A stretch of DNA of 64,000 bases from Aurantimicrobium sp. (GTDB lineage Bacteria > Actinomycetota > Actinomycetes > Actinomycetales > Microbacteriaceae): positions 1 through 64,000 of the forward strand of contig JAHEGZ010000004.1 of NCBI GenBank assembly GCA_024644865.1, in the 5' to 3' direction. The position numbers and the translations under genes were made by a program. The notes beneath the pieces were generated by a model. The model was given only the letters and a program-made list of their open reading frames with translations, did not search any database and was not told where the DNA came from. Positions 11,925 through 21,510 of the stretch are shown here, piece by piece. Numbering within the stretch: position 1 is the stretch's first letter; every line of letters starts with the position of its first letter.

Positions 11925-13940
11925 ATGAGCACCGAGGCTACGCTCGTAGCCCACGTCATTCTTGACTCACCGCTGCCTCAACTTGACCATGCGTTCGACT
12001 ACAAAGTTCCCGAGCGCCTTCTCGAGAGCATTGCAGTCGGTCAGAAGGTGGTTGTGCCACTACGCTCGGGTCGCCGAATGTGTGACGCCTGGGTCATAGG
12101 TCTTTCGAAGACAAGCTCGTTTTCAGGAAATCTCGTCGACGTCGAGTCGATTGTGAGCGAGGTGGCCCTGTTGCCACCTGACCTTTACGCGCTGGCGCGA
12201 ACTGTGGCCGATCGCCAGGCCGGTTCGGCGGTTGACGTACTGCGCTTAGCCATTCCACCACGTTATGTGCGAGCCGAAAAAGCGTATCTGACTCACAGAA
12301 ACTCAGATGAGCTATCTGAGTCGTCAGTGTCGACCTCGGCCAGCAGAGTTTCGACTGCGGATCAGAAACTCGAGTCGCCAGAGTTTTCGCGCGGCGACAA
12401 GGTCTCCTGGATTTTCGACGGGGGCGTTGCTTGCTTGGGCGAGAACGCGTGGGTACCCAGCTGGTGCCACGCCTATGCTCAACTAGCTGCCCAAGCGCTT
12501 TCGCGAGGCGAATCCATCATCCTCTGTGTCCCAGATTTTCGAGATATCGCGTTGATGCAATTTGCCCTAACGTTTTTCGTCGACGAAGAGCGTGTGTGCC
12601 GTGTTGACGCAGGGCTGGCGGGCGCCCAGCGTTACACGAATTACCTCAGGATTCTTGAAGATTCTCCCGTTGTTGTTCTGGGCAACCGTTCTAGTATCTA
12701 CGCACCCGTGTTTAACCTGGGCGTGATCGCTCTCTGGGATGCAGCAGACGAGTCCTTTGCTGAACCACTGGCTCCATATGCTCATTCACGCGACATCGCG
12801 CTCATTCGCCAAGCGTCTGCTGAGTGCACCCTCGTTTTTGGTGCTCACGTTCTGTCTCCCGAAGTGGCTAGGCTTCTCACTCTGGGCTACGTCACCGACA
12901 TTTCCAGTCCGGTCGACGAAAAAATCTCTGGTCGCCCCATCATCGTGACCGATGACCTGGCTCCTGAGATTTCTGACGACGCAGAGCACAATCGCTCTTC
13001 TTCACGCATTCCGGCAAGCGTTGTCATCGCGGCCCGCAAGGCCATCACGCAAGGCCCGGTTCTGATTCAAGTCGCACGCCCGGGATATTCGGGAGCTCTG
13101 CGGTGCAAGAGTTGCAAATACAAAGCATGCTGCGAGAACTGTTCGGGTCCTCTTCGGCTGGAAAGCAAGAATGCAACGCCCGCCTGTAAGTGGTGCGCGC
13201 GGCTAGCCCCACGCTGGCAGTGCTCGCAGTGCCATAGCACTGCGTTCAGTTACGGCGCTCCGGGGAACGAAAAGACTGCCGAAGACCTTGGTCGTGCTTT
13301 TCCGGGTGTACCCGTCATTCTGGTAGACGCGAGCCGCCCGGTAGAGACCCTCGAACATGTCCCCAGTCTGGTCATTGCAACACCGGGAACAGAGCCGTTG
13401 GCGCGCGGCGGCTACGAGTCCATCATCATCTTGGACGGTGAAACAACATTGAGCAGAGAGGGCCTCGACACTGACGCAGACGCTCTTCGCGTCTGGCTCA
13501 ATGCCGCGTCGCTGGCCGCGAAAAACGCCCCGGTTTTCATAGCCGGTACAGGTGTCACCTTGGGACATGTCATGCGCGACAGGCAAGAAAATTGCTACGT
13601 CTTGTCCCTGCTCACAGAGCGTGAAACACTCAGTCTTCCGCCCGCTACTCGAGTCGCTCTCATCTCCGGGTCCCGCGAATCAGTTGCGTCGGTTGAATCC
13701 GCGCTGACCGGAATACCTCGCCGTTCAGTCATGGGTCCGGTTCCAGGCGCTGACGGCTCCAGTCGACTCATCTTGACGTTCGATTACAAAGACGGAGCAG
13801 CGGTCGCCAAGGCCCTGCGAGCACTGGTGATTAAGACAGCCACGACCAGTAAGAAGCCAGCTGGAAGTGATGGTCCGCAGCCGCGCATCCTTAGACTGAA
13901 CGTGCGCATGGACGATACCGCTCTGCGTGGCGTGAACTAG
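11925..13940 (+). CDS. priA: PriA-like primosomal protein, helicase motifs lost
   Basis: 671 residues, between metK and fmt, the normal actinobacterial position. The N-terminal 3'-DNA-binding domain is recognisable (ILDSPLPQLDHAFDYKVP). A zinc-binding domain is intact, with cysteine pairs CKSC, CENC, CKWC and CSQC at about residues 394-435. The Walker A loop of true PriA is absent: around residues 180-195 the protein reads AWVPSWCHAYAQLAAQAL. The DEEH box is replaced by WDAAD before ESFAEPLAPYAHSRDIALIR. The protein should therefore bind forks or partners but not hydrolyse ATP. Similar decay is known across actinobacterial PriA proteins. Confidence 0.92.
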   Translation: MSTEATLVAHVILDSPLPQLDHAFDYKVPERLLESIAVGQKVVVPLRSGRRMCDAWVIGLSKTSSFSGNLVDVESIVSEVALLPPDLYALARTVADRQAGSAVDVLRLAIPPRYVRAEKAYLTHRNSDELSESSVSTSASRVSTADQKLESPEFSRGDKVSWIFDGGVACLGENAWVPSWCHAYAQLAAQALSRGESIILCVPDFRDIALMQFALTFFVDEERVCRVDAGLAGAQRYTNYLRILEDSPVVVLGNRSSIYAPVFNLGVIALWDAADESFAEPLAPYAHSRDIALIRQASAECTLVFGAHVLSPEVARLLTLGYVTDISSPVDEKISGRPIIVTDDLAPEISDDAEHNRSSSRIPASVVIAARKAITQGPVLIQVARPGYSGALRCKSCKYKACCENCSGPLRLESKNATPACKWCARLAPRWQCSQCHSTAFSYGAPGNEKTAEDLGRAFPGVPVILVDASRPVETLEHVPSLVIATPGTEPLARGGYESIIILDGETTLSREGLDTDADALRVWLNAASLAAKNAPVFIAGTGVTLGHVMRDRQENCYVLSLLTERETLSLPPATRVALISGSRESVASVESALTGIPRRSVMGPVPGADGSSRLILTFDYKDGAAVAKALRALVIKTATTSKKPAGSDGPQPRILRLNVRMDDTALRGVN

Positions 13941-13948
13941 GAGGCAGT

Positions 13949-14842
13949 GTGAAGGTTGTCTTCGCCGGTACGCCTGAACTCGCCATCCCGAGCGCGCAGG
14001 CACTGCTAGATCACGGTCACGAGATTGTTGCGGTTCTAACGCGCCCCGATGCACCGGTCGGCCGAAAGCGCGTGATGACTCCGTCACCGGTTGCTGCCTG
14101 GGCCGTCGCCCGAGGACTCAAAGTCATCAAATCCGCGATTCTTTCGCCAGAAATCAATGATGAGCTGACCGCTCTCAAAGCCGACGTGGGTGTCGTTGTC
14201 GCGTACGGAGCACTCTTGCCGGAAAGTACGCTTGAGCTCCTGCCGCACGGCTGGTTCAACTTGCACTTTTCTAACCTCCCGCAGTACCGCGGCGCGGCTC
14301 CGGTTCAGCGAGCACTCATGTCCGGTGAAACTTCTGTGGCAACGTGCGTCTTTCGCCTCGTTAAGAAAATGGATGCCGGGCCCATTGCTTCGTGTCACAT
14401 CTACGAGGTCGAACCGCATGAAACGGCACAACAATTACTCGCCAGATTGTCAGAGGCAGCCGCCGATCAGGCCAGCATCGTGGTTGACAGCATCCAGCGT
14501 GGCGAGCTGAACGTTACAGAGCAGTCTGGCAGTGCAACTTTTGCCCCCAAGATTGACATAGCCGAGGCCGGATTCATTCCAACTGACTCAGCACAGGTGA
14601 ATTTCAATCGTTTTCGAGGTGTTACTGCCGAGCCGGGATTTTGGTTTCTTGACGGCGAACAGCGCGTGAAGGTTCTCGACGCAAGTATTTTTAGTGCAGA
14701 CCTTGACCCATCGAGTCTCCACGTAGTCGACGGCGAGGTTTTGCTAGGTTGCGCATCCGGCAGTCTGGTTTTGCGTCAGGTTCAACCCGCTGGCAAAGCC
14801 GCGATGAAAGCCACCGACTGGATGCGCGGTCGACGCTCGTGA
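13949..14842 (+). CDS. fmt: Methionyl-tRNA formyltransferase
   Basis: Formylates the initiator Met-tRNA using 10-formyl-tetrahydrofolate. 297 residues, GTG start with a strong GGAGG located 4 bases upstream. The catalytic triad is visible: Asn104 and His106 in FNLHFSNLPQYRGAAPVQ and Asp142 in KKMDAGP. The hydrolase-type N-terminal fold starts with VVFAGTPELAIPSA. A C-terminal tRNA-binding domain follows from about residue 200. Its stop overlaps the rsmB GTG by 3-4 bases. Confidence 0.97.
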   Translation: MKVVFAGTPELAIPSAQALLDHGHEIVAVLTRPDAPVGRKRVMTPSPVAAWAVARGLKVIKSAILSPEINDELTALKADVGVVVAYGALLPESTLELLPHGWFNLHFSNLPQYRGAAPVQRALMSGETSVATCVFRLVKKMDAGPIASCHIYEVEPHETAQQLLARLSEAAADQASIVVDSIQRGELNVTEQSGSATFAPKIDIAEAGFIPTDSAQVNFNRFRGVTAEPGFWFLDGEQRVKVLDASIFSADLDPSSLHVVDGEVLLGCASGSLVLRQVQPAGKAAMKATDWMRGRRS

Positions 14843-16191
14843 GTCAGACTGCGCGCAGCGTAGCCCTCGACGTTCTAGTTGCTGTCACCAAAGACGACGC
14901 ATATGCGAATATTCTCTTGCCTTCGCGCATCGCTGCGGCCCGTCTTGATGCTAGGGACGCAGGTCTTGCCACTGAACTCTGCAACGGCACCCTTCGAGGC
15001 CGGGATTTTTATCGCTTCATCATTTCTCAATGCACCGAGCGCGAAGTTACCAAGATACATCCAGTCGTACTGAGTGCGCTCGAGATGGGCGTTCACCAGC
15101 ATGTCGCCATGCGCATATCCACACACGCGCTCGTGAACGAGAGCGTCAACCTCGTGAAAGCCTCTGGCATGGCAGCCGCGGCAGGATTCGCCAATGCCGT
15201 CATGCGTCGCGTCACCGAAAAGACGCTCGAGCAGTGGCAGGCACTTGTCGAGAGCAGCCTCCCCGATACAACCGAGCGCGTCGCAATTCTGTCGAGCCAC
15301 CCGGCATGGATCGTTCGTGCCCTCGCCGGTGCACTCAACGCCGACAATCGTGCCGGTGAATTGGAATCGCTCCTTGCCGCCGATAACGCGCCAGGCCCAC
15401 TCGGAATCATTGACCTACGAACCGAAGACGAGCCGATTGCCGGTCTTGAGCCAGCAGCGTACTCACCTCGTGGATATCACCTTATTGACAGCGGAAACCC
15501 CAACAGCATCACTGTTCCGGCTGCAGGTCGCATTCGAGTTCAAGACGAGGGATCTCAACTGGCAGCGCTCATGCTCACCGCGGTCAAGGTCACTGCTCGA
15601 TCCGACCAATGGCTCGACATGTGTGCAGCTCCGGGCGGAAAATCGGCCGTCCTCGCCTGGTCAGCCTCAACACAGGGCGCTCACCTGATTTCCAACGAAA
15701 GCAACGCCGCGCGGGTTCCATTACTCAAGACCTCACTCGCCCCCTGGACGAATGTGACAATCACCAACGTCGACGGTCGGAATTTTGGGTCTCAGGGCGA
15801 AGTGTTCTCGCGCATCCTCGTGGATGCACCTTGCACTGGTCTCGGCGCGCTGAGACGTCGCCCCGAAGCTCGCTGGCGTAAAACTCCTTCCGACGTTGCG
15901 CAACTCACCGGACTTCAAGAGCAACTTCTACTCAGCGCAGTAGATGCACTCGAGCCTGGTGGAGTGGTCGCCTACGTCACCTGCTCACCGCACATTGCCG
16001 AAACTCGTGGCGTTGTCGCAGGGGTTCTCAAGAAGCGCCCATCGGTGCAAGAAGTCGATGCTCGCAAGGTCGTTGCGTCACTGGTTCGATCCCCGCTGGA
16101 ACTCACCGGAGACAACCTGTCGGTTCAACTGTGGCCACACGCACACAGCACGGACGCCATGTTCATCGCCCTGCTACGCAAAGACCAATAG
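14839..16191 (+). CDS. rsmB: 16S rRNA (cytosine-C5) methyltransferase RsmB-like (Fmu/Sun)
   Basis: 450 residues from the GTG at 14839, which overlaps the fmt stop as GTGA. The frame extends upstream to 14749, but that part lies within fmt. An N-terminal NusB-like RNA-binding domain (residues about 1-140) precedes a SAM methyltransferase with MCAAPGGKS near 261. The catalytic cysteines are Cys332 (DAPCTG, motif IV) and Cys382 (VTCSPH, motif VI). The fmt-rsmB-rpe order is conserved in actinobacteria. Its TAG stop forms the first half of the presumed rpe -10 box. Confidence 0.95.
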   Translation: MSQTARSVALDVLVAVTKDDAYANILLPSRIAAARLDARDAGLATELCNGTLRGRDFYRFIISQCTEREVTKIHPVVLSALEMGVHQHVAMRISTHALVNESVNLVKASGMAAAAGFANAVMRRVTEKTLEQWQALVESSLPDTTERVAILSSHPAWIVRALAGALNADNRAGELESLLAADNAPGPLGIIDLRTEDEPIAGLEPAAYSPRGYHLIDSGNPNSITVPAAGRIRVQDEGSQLAALMLTAVKVTARSDQWLDMCAAPGGKSAVLAWSASTQGAHLISNESNAARVPLLKTSLAPWTNVTITNVDGRNFGSQGEVFSRILVDAPCTGLGALRRRPEARWRKTPSDVAQLTGLQEQLLLSAVDALEPGGVVAYVTCSPHIAETRGVVAGVLKKRPSVQEVDARKVVASLVRSPLELTGDNLSVQLWPHAHSTDAMFIALLRKDQ

Positions 16192-16194
16192 GCT
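16189..16194 (+). promoter_or_regulatory. Candidate leaderless -10 box of rpe (TAGGCT)
   Basis: TAGGCT ends 7 bases before the rpe ATG and its first three bases are the rsmB stop codon. With a normal 6-7 base discriminator, transcription would start at the ATG. The same arrangement recurs before pdtaR, polA, coaE, uvrB and uvrA. Confidence 0.5.
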
Positions 16195-16201
16195 GAAAAG
16201 C

Positions 16202-16879
16202 ATGGCAGTGCGCATCAACCCCAGCATTCTGGCTGCAGACTTCGTCAACATGGAGCGCGACCTACACGCCATTTCCACCGCAGACTATGTCCACGTGGAT
16301 GTGATGGATAACCATTTTGTTCCGAACCTCACGTTCGGCCCGCAAATGGTGGAGCGCATTCAAGCGGTTTCGCCCATCCCTCTCGATGTTCACCTCATGA
16401 TCGACAACGTGGACCGCTGGGCGCCTGTGTATGCAGAGCTGGGGTGCTTTAGCGTCACCTTCCACGCCGAGGCCACAACCGAGCCCGTTGCGCTGGCGCG
16501 TGAGCTTCGGAAACTCGGTGCGCGAGCCGGCATTGCTCTCAAGCCGGGCACGGCTGTGGAGAGCTACCTCGAGATTCTCGAAGAATTCGACCAGGTTCTC
16601 GTGATGACCGTCGAACCCGGTTTTGGCGGTCAAAAATTCATCGCCGATGTCATGCCCAAACTCACAGCTCTTTCTGCGCAGCGAGCCAAGACTGGCGCCA
16701 ATGTCTGGTTGCAGGTTGACGGGGGAGTTACGGCCGAAACGATTGCAATTGCGGCAGATTTCGGTGCCGACACATTTGTTGCCGGCTCGAGTGTGTACAA
16801 CGCCGACAGCGTTCCCGGTGCTATCGACTCTCTGCGTGAAACGGCCCGTGCCCATCAGCACGGTAACCTTGAAGCGTGA
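16202..16879 (+). CDS. rpe: Ribulose-phosphate 3-epimerase
   Basis: Interconverts ribulose 5-phosphate and xylulose 5-phosphate in the pentose-phosphate pathway. 225 residues from the ATG at 16202, where the protein starts [10 protein letters not shown]; upstream in-frame sequence lies inside rsmB. The epimerase signature [12 protein letters not shown], the metal-binding DVHLMI and the phosphate site [10 protein letters not shown] near residue 140 are all present, with VDGGV near 180. No Shine-Dalgarno is visible, agreeing with leaderless expression. It overlaps hisE by 4 bases. Confidence 0.97.
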   Translation: MAVRINPSILAADFVNMERDLHAISTADYVHVDVMDNHFVPNLTFGPQMVERIQAVSPIPLDVHLMIDNVDRWAPVYAELGCFSVTFHAEATTEPVALARELRKLGARAGIALKPGTAVESYLEILEEFDQVLVMTVEPGFGGQKFIADVMPKLTALSAQRAKTGANVWLQVDGGVTAETIAIAADFGADTFVAGSSVYNADSVPGAIDSLRETARAHQHGNLEA

Positions 16880-17139
16880 AGACTTTCGACTCTCTTTTCG
16901 CTGAACTCCAGGGGCGCGTTGCCGCGCGCCCGGATGGATCCCGCACGGTTGCCGAATATGACGCCGGCGTGCACGCCATCGGCAAGAAGGTTGTGGAAGA
17001 GGCAGCAGAGGTCTGGATGGCCGCAGAGCATGAATCCCACGAGCGCACAGCTGAAGAGATTTCACAGCTTCTGTACCACCTGCAAGTTTTGATGCTGGCC
17101 AAGGGTCTGACCTTGGATGACGTCAATCGCCACCTCTAG
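16876..17139 (+). CDS. hisE: Phosphoribosyl-ATP pyrophosphatase
   Basis: Second step of histidine synthesis, hydrolysing PR-ATP to PR-AMP. 87 residues, all-alpha MazG-like fold with the metal-binding [18 protein letters not shown] region at about residues 37-54. It is a stand-alone HisE (not fused to HisI, which is a separate gene at 18768). GTG start overlaps the rpe stop (GTGA). hisG follows after 15 bases. Confidence 0.96.
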   Translation: MKTFDSLFAELQGRVAARPDGSRTVAEYDAGVHAIGKKVVEEAAEVWMAAEHESHERTAEEISQLLYHLQVLMLAKGLTLDDVNRHL

Positions 17140-17154
17140 ATTTCAAGGATTTTC

Positions 17155-17997
17155 ATGCTTCGTGTAGCTGTTCCCAATAAGGGTTCACTTTCAGAAACCG
17201 CCGCGGCCATGCTCGTTGAAGCCGGCTACGGAAACCGCCGCGACCCGCGCGACTTGCACTTTGTTGACGCACGCAACGAGGTCGAGTTTTTTTACCTGCG
17301 TCCACGTGACATCGCTACCTACGTAGGGTCGGGAGCTCTCGACGTCGGAATCACCGGTCGTGACCTGCTACTCGACTCTGGCTCGAGTGCGCACGAAATC
17401 GCCGAGCTAGCGTTCGGAGACTCTACTTTTCGCTTTGCCGGGCCGGTCGGTCGGTTCACATCACTGAGCGACCTTCGTGGTACCCGCGTCGCTACCAGCT
17501 ACCCCAAGCTGGTCGCCGACTTCCTCGCGGCTCAGGGAGTCAGTGACGTCGAGGTTGTGCGTCTGGACGGTGCCGTCGAGTCTGCTGTACGGCTGGGTGT
17601 CGCCGACGCTGTCGCCGACGTCGTTTCTACCGGTGGCACACTGCGTCAGGCGGGTCTCGAGATTTTCGGACCGGTTCTGCTCGAGTCAACGGCTGTTCTC
17701 GTCAGTCGCGAAGACAAGGCAGACTCGGCAGCTACGCTCCTGCGTCGCCTTCAAGGTGTGCTCGTGGCTCGGCAATACGTTCTCATGGACTACGACGTAC
17801 CCAAGGCCTTTCTCGAGGCTGCCTGCGCAATCGCTCCCGGAATCGAGTCGCCCACGGTTTCTCCGCTGCACGATCCTGACTGGGTTGCTGTGCGAGTCAT
17901 GGTTCCGCGCAACGAAACCAACCAGGTTATGGATGCCCTCCACGACCTGGGTGCACGCGCCATCCTGGTCAGTTCCATCCACGCAGCTCGACTGTAG
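17155..17997 (+). CDS. hisG: ATP phosphoribosyltransferase (long form, HisG_L)
   Basis: First and committed step of histidine synthesis: ATP + PRPP to phosphoribosyl-ATP. 280 residues, i.e. the long form with a C-terminal ACT-like domain (from about residue 205) for histidine feedback, so no HisZ partner is needed. N-terminal RVAVPNKGSLSE and the GALDVGITGRDLL motif are typical; VADVVSTGGTLRQAGL is the PRPP-binding region. Shine-Dalgarno AAGGA lies 6 bases before the ATG. Confidence 0.97.
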   Translation: MLRVAVPNKGSLSETAAAMLVEAGYGNRRDPRDLHFVDARNEVEFFYLRPRDIATYVGSGALDVGITGRDLLLDSGSSAHEIAELAFGDSTFRFAGPVGRFTSLSDLRGTRVATSYPKLVADFLAAQGVSDVEVVRLDGAVESAVRLGVADAVADVVSTGGTLRQAGLEIFGPVLLESTAVLVSREDKADSAATLLRRLQGVLVARQYVLMDYDVPKAFLEAACAIAPGIESPTVSPLHDPDWVAVRVMVPRNETNQVMDALHDLGARAILVSSIHAARL

Positions 17998-18000
17998 TTC

Positions 18001-18765
18001 ATGATGTCGGTTTCGTATCGCGTCATTCCGTGTCTGGACGTTTCAGCAGGACGCGTAGTCAAAGGCGTGAATTTTGAGAACCTCCGCGACGCTGGAGATC
18101 CTGTCGCCCTCGCCGAAAAGTACTACTGTGACGGTGCCGATGAAATCACTTTCCTTGACGTCTCAGCCACCGTTGACGGTCGTGCGACCATGTTTGACGT
18201 TGTTCGCGAGACTGCCGAAAAGGTCTTCATACCGCTGACCGTAGGCGGGGGAGTCAGAACGGTTGATGATGTTTCAAAACTCCTCTCGGTCGGTGCCGAT
18301 AAGGTCAGCGTCAATAGTGCAGCCATGGCCCGCCCCCAACTCCTCAATGAGATTTCGAATCGCTTCGGTTCACAAATTCTGGTTCTCAGCCTCGATATCA
18401 AGCGCGCTGATCACACTGCTTCTGGCTTTGTCGTCACTACTCACGGCGGTCGCACCACGACCGACCTCGATGCCCTGGCCTGGACAAATGAAGCTATCGA
18501 ACGCGGCGCCGGCGAACTTCTGGTCAATTCCATCGATGCCGACGGAACAAAACTTGGCTTTGATCTTCAGCTCATCGAAGAAATTCGTTCTATTAGCCCA
18601 ATTCCCGTGATTGCATCGGGTGGTGCTGGAAAAGCGGCTGACTTCGCTCCCGCCATTACTGCCGGAGCTGACGCAGTCTTGGCTGCGAGCATTTTTCACT
18701 CGGGTGAGGTGTTGATAGCGCAGGTCAAGGCCTCCATTCGCGAACACGGATACGCTGTCAGATAA
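18001..18765 (+). CDS. hisF: Imidazole glycerol phosphate synthase subunit HisF
   Basis: Cyclase subunit that uses ammonia from HisH to make IGP and AICAR. 254 residues, TIM barrel. Catalytic Asp near residue 12 (PCLDV) and Asp near 131 (LDIKR) are present, with [26 protein letters not shown] and the phosphate site VIASGGAG. The ORF begins with two ATGs (18001 and 18004); either could be used. hisH and hisA are not in this window, so the pathway is split across loci. Confidence 0.96.
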   Translation: MMSVSYRVIPCLDVSAGRVVKGVNFENLRDAGDPVALAEKYYCDGADEITFLDVSATVDGRATMFDVVRETAEKVFIPLTVGGGVRTVDDVSKLLSVGADKVSVNSAAMARPQLLNEISNRFGSQILVLSLDIKRADHTASGFVVTTHGGRTTTDLDALAWTNEAIERGAGELLVNSIDADGTKLGFDLQLIEEIRSISPIPVIASGGAGKAADFAPAITAGADAVLAASIFHSGEVLIAQVKASIREHGYAVR

Positions 18766-18767
18766 CC

Positions 18768-19130
18768 ATGACGACTCCCGTGCCCTCCGAAATCGCGTTC
18801 AACAGCGACGGACTCGTGCCTGCCATCATTCAAGACGCATCGACATCTCGCGTTCTCATGCTCGGCTACATGAATCTTGAGTCACTGACCTTGACCGTTG
18901 AGTCTGGGCGCGTAGTTTTCTGGTCGCGTTCGCGCCAAGAACTCTGGCGCAAGGGAGACACCAGCGGTCACATTCAGTTAGTCCGGTCGATTGAGGTCGA
19001 CTGCGATAGCGATGCTCTACTAGTGCGGGTCGAGCAGGTGGGGGCAGCCTGTCACAACGGCACGACCTCGTGCTTCGACACGGCACACCTCGAGGCACGC
19101 ACGGACCTCACCGTGGAGGCAACATTATGA
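18768..19130 (+). CDS. hisI: Phosphoribosyl-AMP cyclohydrolase
   Basis: Third step of histidine synthesis. 120 residues. The conserved [19 protein letters not shown] segment lies at about residues 45-63, and the zinc ligands CDSD and CHNGTTSC at about 79-104. It starts 2 bases after hisF and its stop overlaps the trpE ATG by 4 bases, linking histidine and tryptophan genes in one transcript as in many actinobacteria. Confidence 0.96.
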   Translation: MTTPVPSEIAFNSDGLVPAIIQDASTSRVLMLGYMNLESLTLTVESGRVVFWSRSRQELWRKGDTSGHIQLVRSIEVDCDSDALLVRVEQVGAACHNGTTSCFDTAHLEARTDLTVEATL

Positions 19131-20647
19131 GTTCTTCGGCAACCACGACGACCCGTGAGCAATTCGACTCGGCTCAGGCTTCCGGATTTTCAGTTATCCC
19201 CGTAATCCGTCAGGTCTTTGCCGACGGAGAGACCCCCGTCGCGATTTATCGAAAGATGGCCGCCGGAATCACCGGAAGTTTCCTTCTAGAGTCCGCCGAA
19301 CAGGGCGGAATCTGGTCGCGCTTTAGCTTCGTCGGGCTCGAATCGTACGGCGTACTCTCAGAGCGCGAAGGTGCCGCTGTTTGGTCTGCGCAGTCCATGA
19401 GTGCCGATGAGGCCTTTGGCGGGGCTATTCCCGCGCGTAGCCTCGACGCCCTGCGAGCACTGTATTCGCGCTGGAAGTCCAAGCCCGTCACCGGTTTGCC
19501 CGCACTCGCATCGGGTCTCGTTGGCTACTTGGGCTGGAACACTGTCCGTCAACTCGAGCGCCTGCCAAACGCGCCCGCAGACGACTTTGTCGTGCCTGAA
19601 ATGGCCCTTTCTTTCGCTCGTGATCTCATCGTTCTTGACCACAAGTGGGGCACCGTTCTACTCGTGACGAATGTTCTCGGCACCGGTGCAGCGTGGGAGA
19701 CCGCGCAGTCGCGACTAGATTCCATGCAGCGCAGACTCGCGTCTGCCGGCCAGACGGGCTTGGCCACAATCGATCTGAATGTCACCGGTACTCCGACCTT
19801 CCGTACCGACAAACAAGACTTTCTCGACGCGGTTGTGCGGAGCAAGGAATACATTGTCGCTGGAGACGTATTCCAGGTCGTTATTTCACAACGCTTTGAC
19901 ATCGAAAACCACGCAGACCCGGTAGACGTCTATCGTGTCTTGCGATCGCTGAACCCGAGCCCGTACATGTATTTGTTATGTCATGAGGGAGTGGAAGGCC
20001 AACTTCTGCACGTCGTTGGGTCATCGCCTGAAGCACTTGTAAAAGTTCAGAATTCTCGGGTCTACACGAAGCCCATCGCCGGTTCACGACCGCGTGGCGA
20101 AACACCCGAGCAAGACGTTGAGCTCGGTGATGACCTCCTGAACGATGCCAAGGAACGCGCCGAGCACCTCATGCTCGTCGATCTGGCCAGAAACGATATG
20201 TTGCGCGTTTGCGAGGCCGGTTCGGTCGAGGTCACCGAGTTCATGAAAATTGAGCGTTTCAGTCACATCATGCACATCGTCTCGAGCGTGGAGGGAGATC
20301 TCGCTCAGGGAAATGACGCAGTCGATGTGTTCCGCGCAACATTCCCCGCGGGCACCCTCTCGGGAGCTCCCAAGCCACGAGCGCTCGAAATCATCGACGA
20401 ACTCGAACCAAGTGGTCGCGGTGTTTACGGGGGAGTAGTGGGCTATTTCGCTTTCTCTGGCGATGCTGACCTTGCAATCGCGATTCGAACCGCGGTGCTT
20501 TCTGGCTCGACAGCCAGCGTTCAGGCTGGAGCTGGGCTTGTTGCAGACAGCAACCCCGAGACGGAATATCAGGAGACGGTCAACAAGTCAGCTGCTCCGC
20601 TGCGCGCGATTGCGATCGCAAACGCACTCACCCGAATCGACGACTAG
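19127..20647 (+). CDS. trpE: Anthranilate synthase component I
   Basis: Converts chorismate plus ammonia to anthranilate, the entry step of tryptophan synthesis. 506 residues from ATG 19127 (ATGA overlap with hisI; GGAGG 5 bases upstream); the in-frame start at 19070 lies within hisI and is rejected. The LLES motif near residue 51 is the usual tryptophan feedback site. [35 protein letters not shown] and GGVVGYF are the chorismate-binding motifs. trpG and trpD are not nearby. Start-stop overlap and the lack of a leader argue against classical attenuation. Confidence 0.97.
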   Translation: MSSSATTTTREQFDSAQASGFSVIPVIRQVFADGETPVAIYRKMAAGITGSFLLESAEQGGIWSRFSFVGLESYGVLSEREGAAVWSAQSMSADEAFGGAIPARSLDALRALYSRWKSKPVTGLPALASGLVGYLGWNTVRQLERLPNAPADDFVVPEMALSFARDLIVLDHKWGTVLLVTNVLGTGAAWETAQSRLDSMQRRLASAGQTGLATIDLNVTGTPTFRTDKQDFLDAVVRSKEYIVAGDVFQVVISQRFDIENHADPVDVYRVLRSLNPSPYMYLLCHEGVEGQLLHVVGSSPEALVKVQNSRVYTKPIAGSRPRGETPEQDVELGDDLLNDAKERAEHLMLVDLARNDMLRVCEAGSVEVTEFMKIERFSHIMHIVSSVEGDLAQGNDAVDVFRATFPAGTLSGAPKPRALEIIDELEPSGRGVYGGVVGYFAFSGDADLAIAIRTAVLSGSTASVQAGAGLVADSNPETEYQETVNKSAAPLRAIAIANALTRIDD

Positions 20648-21243
20648 TGCATCGCTTGACCGCCAAGCGCACAGTCGTATTTGCGCTCATTCTCGGAGCG
20701 GTACTGACCTTCACCGGATGGTCGCAAACCTGGGTAACGCTAGGGATCGTTGCCACAGACGTCAAAGTTAAAGAGCTCGTCGCATCCGGTCAAACGTCGA
20801 CGGTACTGCCGGCCGGATTGGCTCTCGTCACGCTGGCAACCGCCTTACTGCTGCTCACAGCGAAGCGAACGCTGTCGTACATCATCGGCGGGATCAATCT
20901 TGTCGTGGGCTTCGCCCTTGTGCTCCTGTCGATCCTCTTCGCACTCGACCCGATTAACTTCCAGTACGCGCAACTGACCAAAATTAGCGGATTATCTGAC
21001 CATGATGCGCTCCACGAGATTGTTGGCGCACAAGTACTCGGCGGTGGTCTTTATACGAGTGCGCTCGGCGGCATATTGATCTTCTTGGCTTCAGTGGCGC
21101 TGCTCGCGGGAGCTCATCATTGGAAAGCCACTCGCTCTCGCTATGAAACCGCGGTTCGCGACGCCGCGCAGTCTCCTTCCGGAGACGTCACGACACTCGA
21201 CGCATGGGACGACCTCACTCGAGGCACTGACCCGACCGCGTAA
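20647..21243 (+). CDS. Tryptophan-operon-associated four-helix membrane protein
   Basis: 198 residues with about four membrane helices: residues about 7-27 (VFALILGAVLTFTGW), 50-72 (LPAGLALVTLATALLLL), 78-98 (LSYIIGGINLVVGFALVLL) and 137-157 (TSALGGILIFLASVALLAGA). This layout and the position between trpE and trpC match the actinobacterial Trp_oprn_chp family (Rv1610 position in mycobacteria). The function is unknown to me. GTG start overlaps the trpE stop by one base. The C-terminal tail is charged and soluble. Confidence 0.88.
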   Translation: MHRLTAKRTVVFALILGAVLTFTGWSQTWVTLGIVATDVKVKELVASGQTSTVLPAGLALVTLATALLLLTAKRTLSYIIGGINLVVGFALVLLSILFALDPINFQYAQLTKISGLSDHDALHEIVGAQVLGGGLYTSALGGILIFLASVALLAGAHHWKATRSRYETAVRDAAQSPSGDVTTLDAWDDLTRGTDPTA

Positions 21244-21246
21244 GAT
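21241..21246 (+). promoter_or_regulatory. Candidate -10 box before the HGxxPAAW gene (TAAGAT)
   Basis: TAAGAT begins at the stop codon of the preceding gene and would give a start site near 21253 with a short leader containing an AAGGAG Shine-Dalgarno (about 21268-21273) before the ATG at 21276. No clear -35 is visible. Weak support. Confidence 0.3.
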
Positions 21247-21275
21247 ATTTGCAGACCTAATTTACAAGGAGAATC

Positions 21276-21509
21276 ATGAGCCACAACGTCAGCGACCCAG
21301 GTGAAGGTCACTCGCCCGCCGCATGGACCGCAGTCGTCATCATGCTCGTCGCATTTACTGCCGGCACCCTCTTTTTCATGCTTGACCTTCCCGTGCTCGT
21401 CTGGGTGAGCGTTGTCGTACTTGCCATTGGTCCCGTTGTTGGTTACCTGATGGCAAAGGCTGGATACGGCGTCAACGGCCCTAAGTACACCCCGAAGGCG
21501 CACCACTAA
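21276..21509 (+). CDS. HGxxPAAW-family two-helix membrane microprotein
   Basis: 77 residues with a strong AAGGAG Shine-Dalgarno. Near the N-terminus it has GHSPAAW (residues about 12-18), the signature of the HGxxPAAW family found in actinobacterial trp operons. Two membrane helices follow (about 17-38 and 43-65). The role is unknown to me. It sits one base before trpC and is probably cotranscribed with the trp genes, so a link to aromatic amino-acid metabolism or membrane assembly is guilt by association only. Confidence 0.9.
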   Translation: MSHNVSDPGEGHSPAAWTAVVIMLVAFTAGTLFFMLDLPVLVWVSVVVLAIGPVVGYLMAKAGYGVNGPKYTPKAHH

Positions 21510-21510
21510 C

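Noticed and set aside
19100-19130. Tryptophan leader peptide or attenuator before trpE
   Set aside because: trpE overlaps hisI by 4 bases, so there is no room for a leader.
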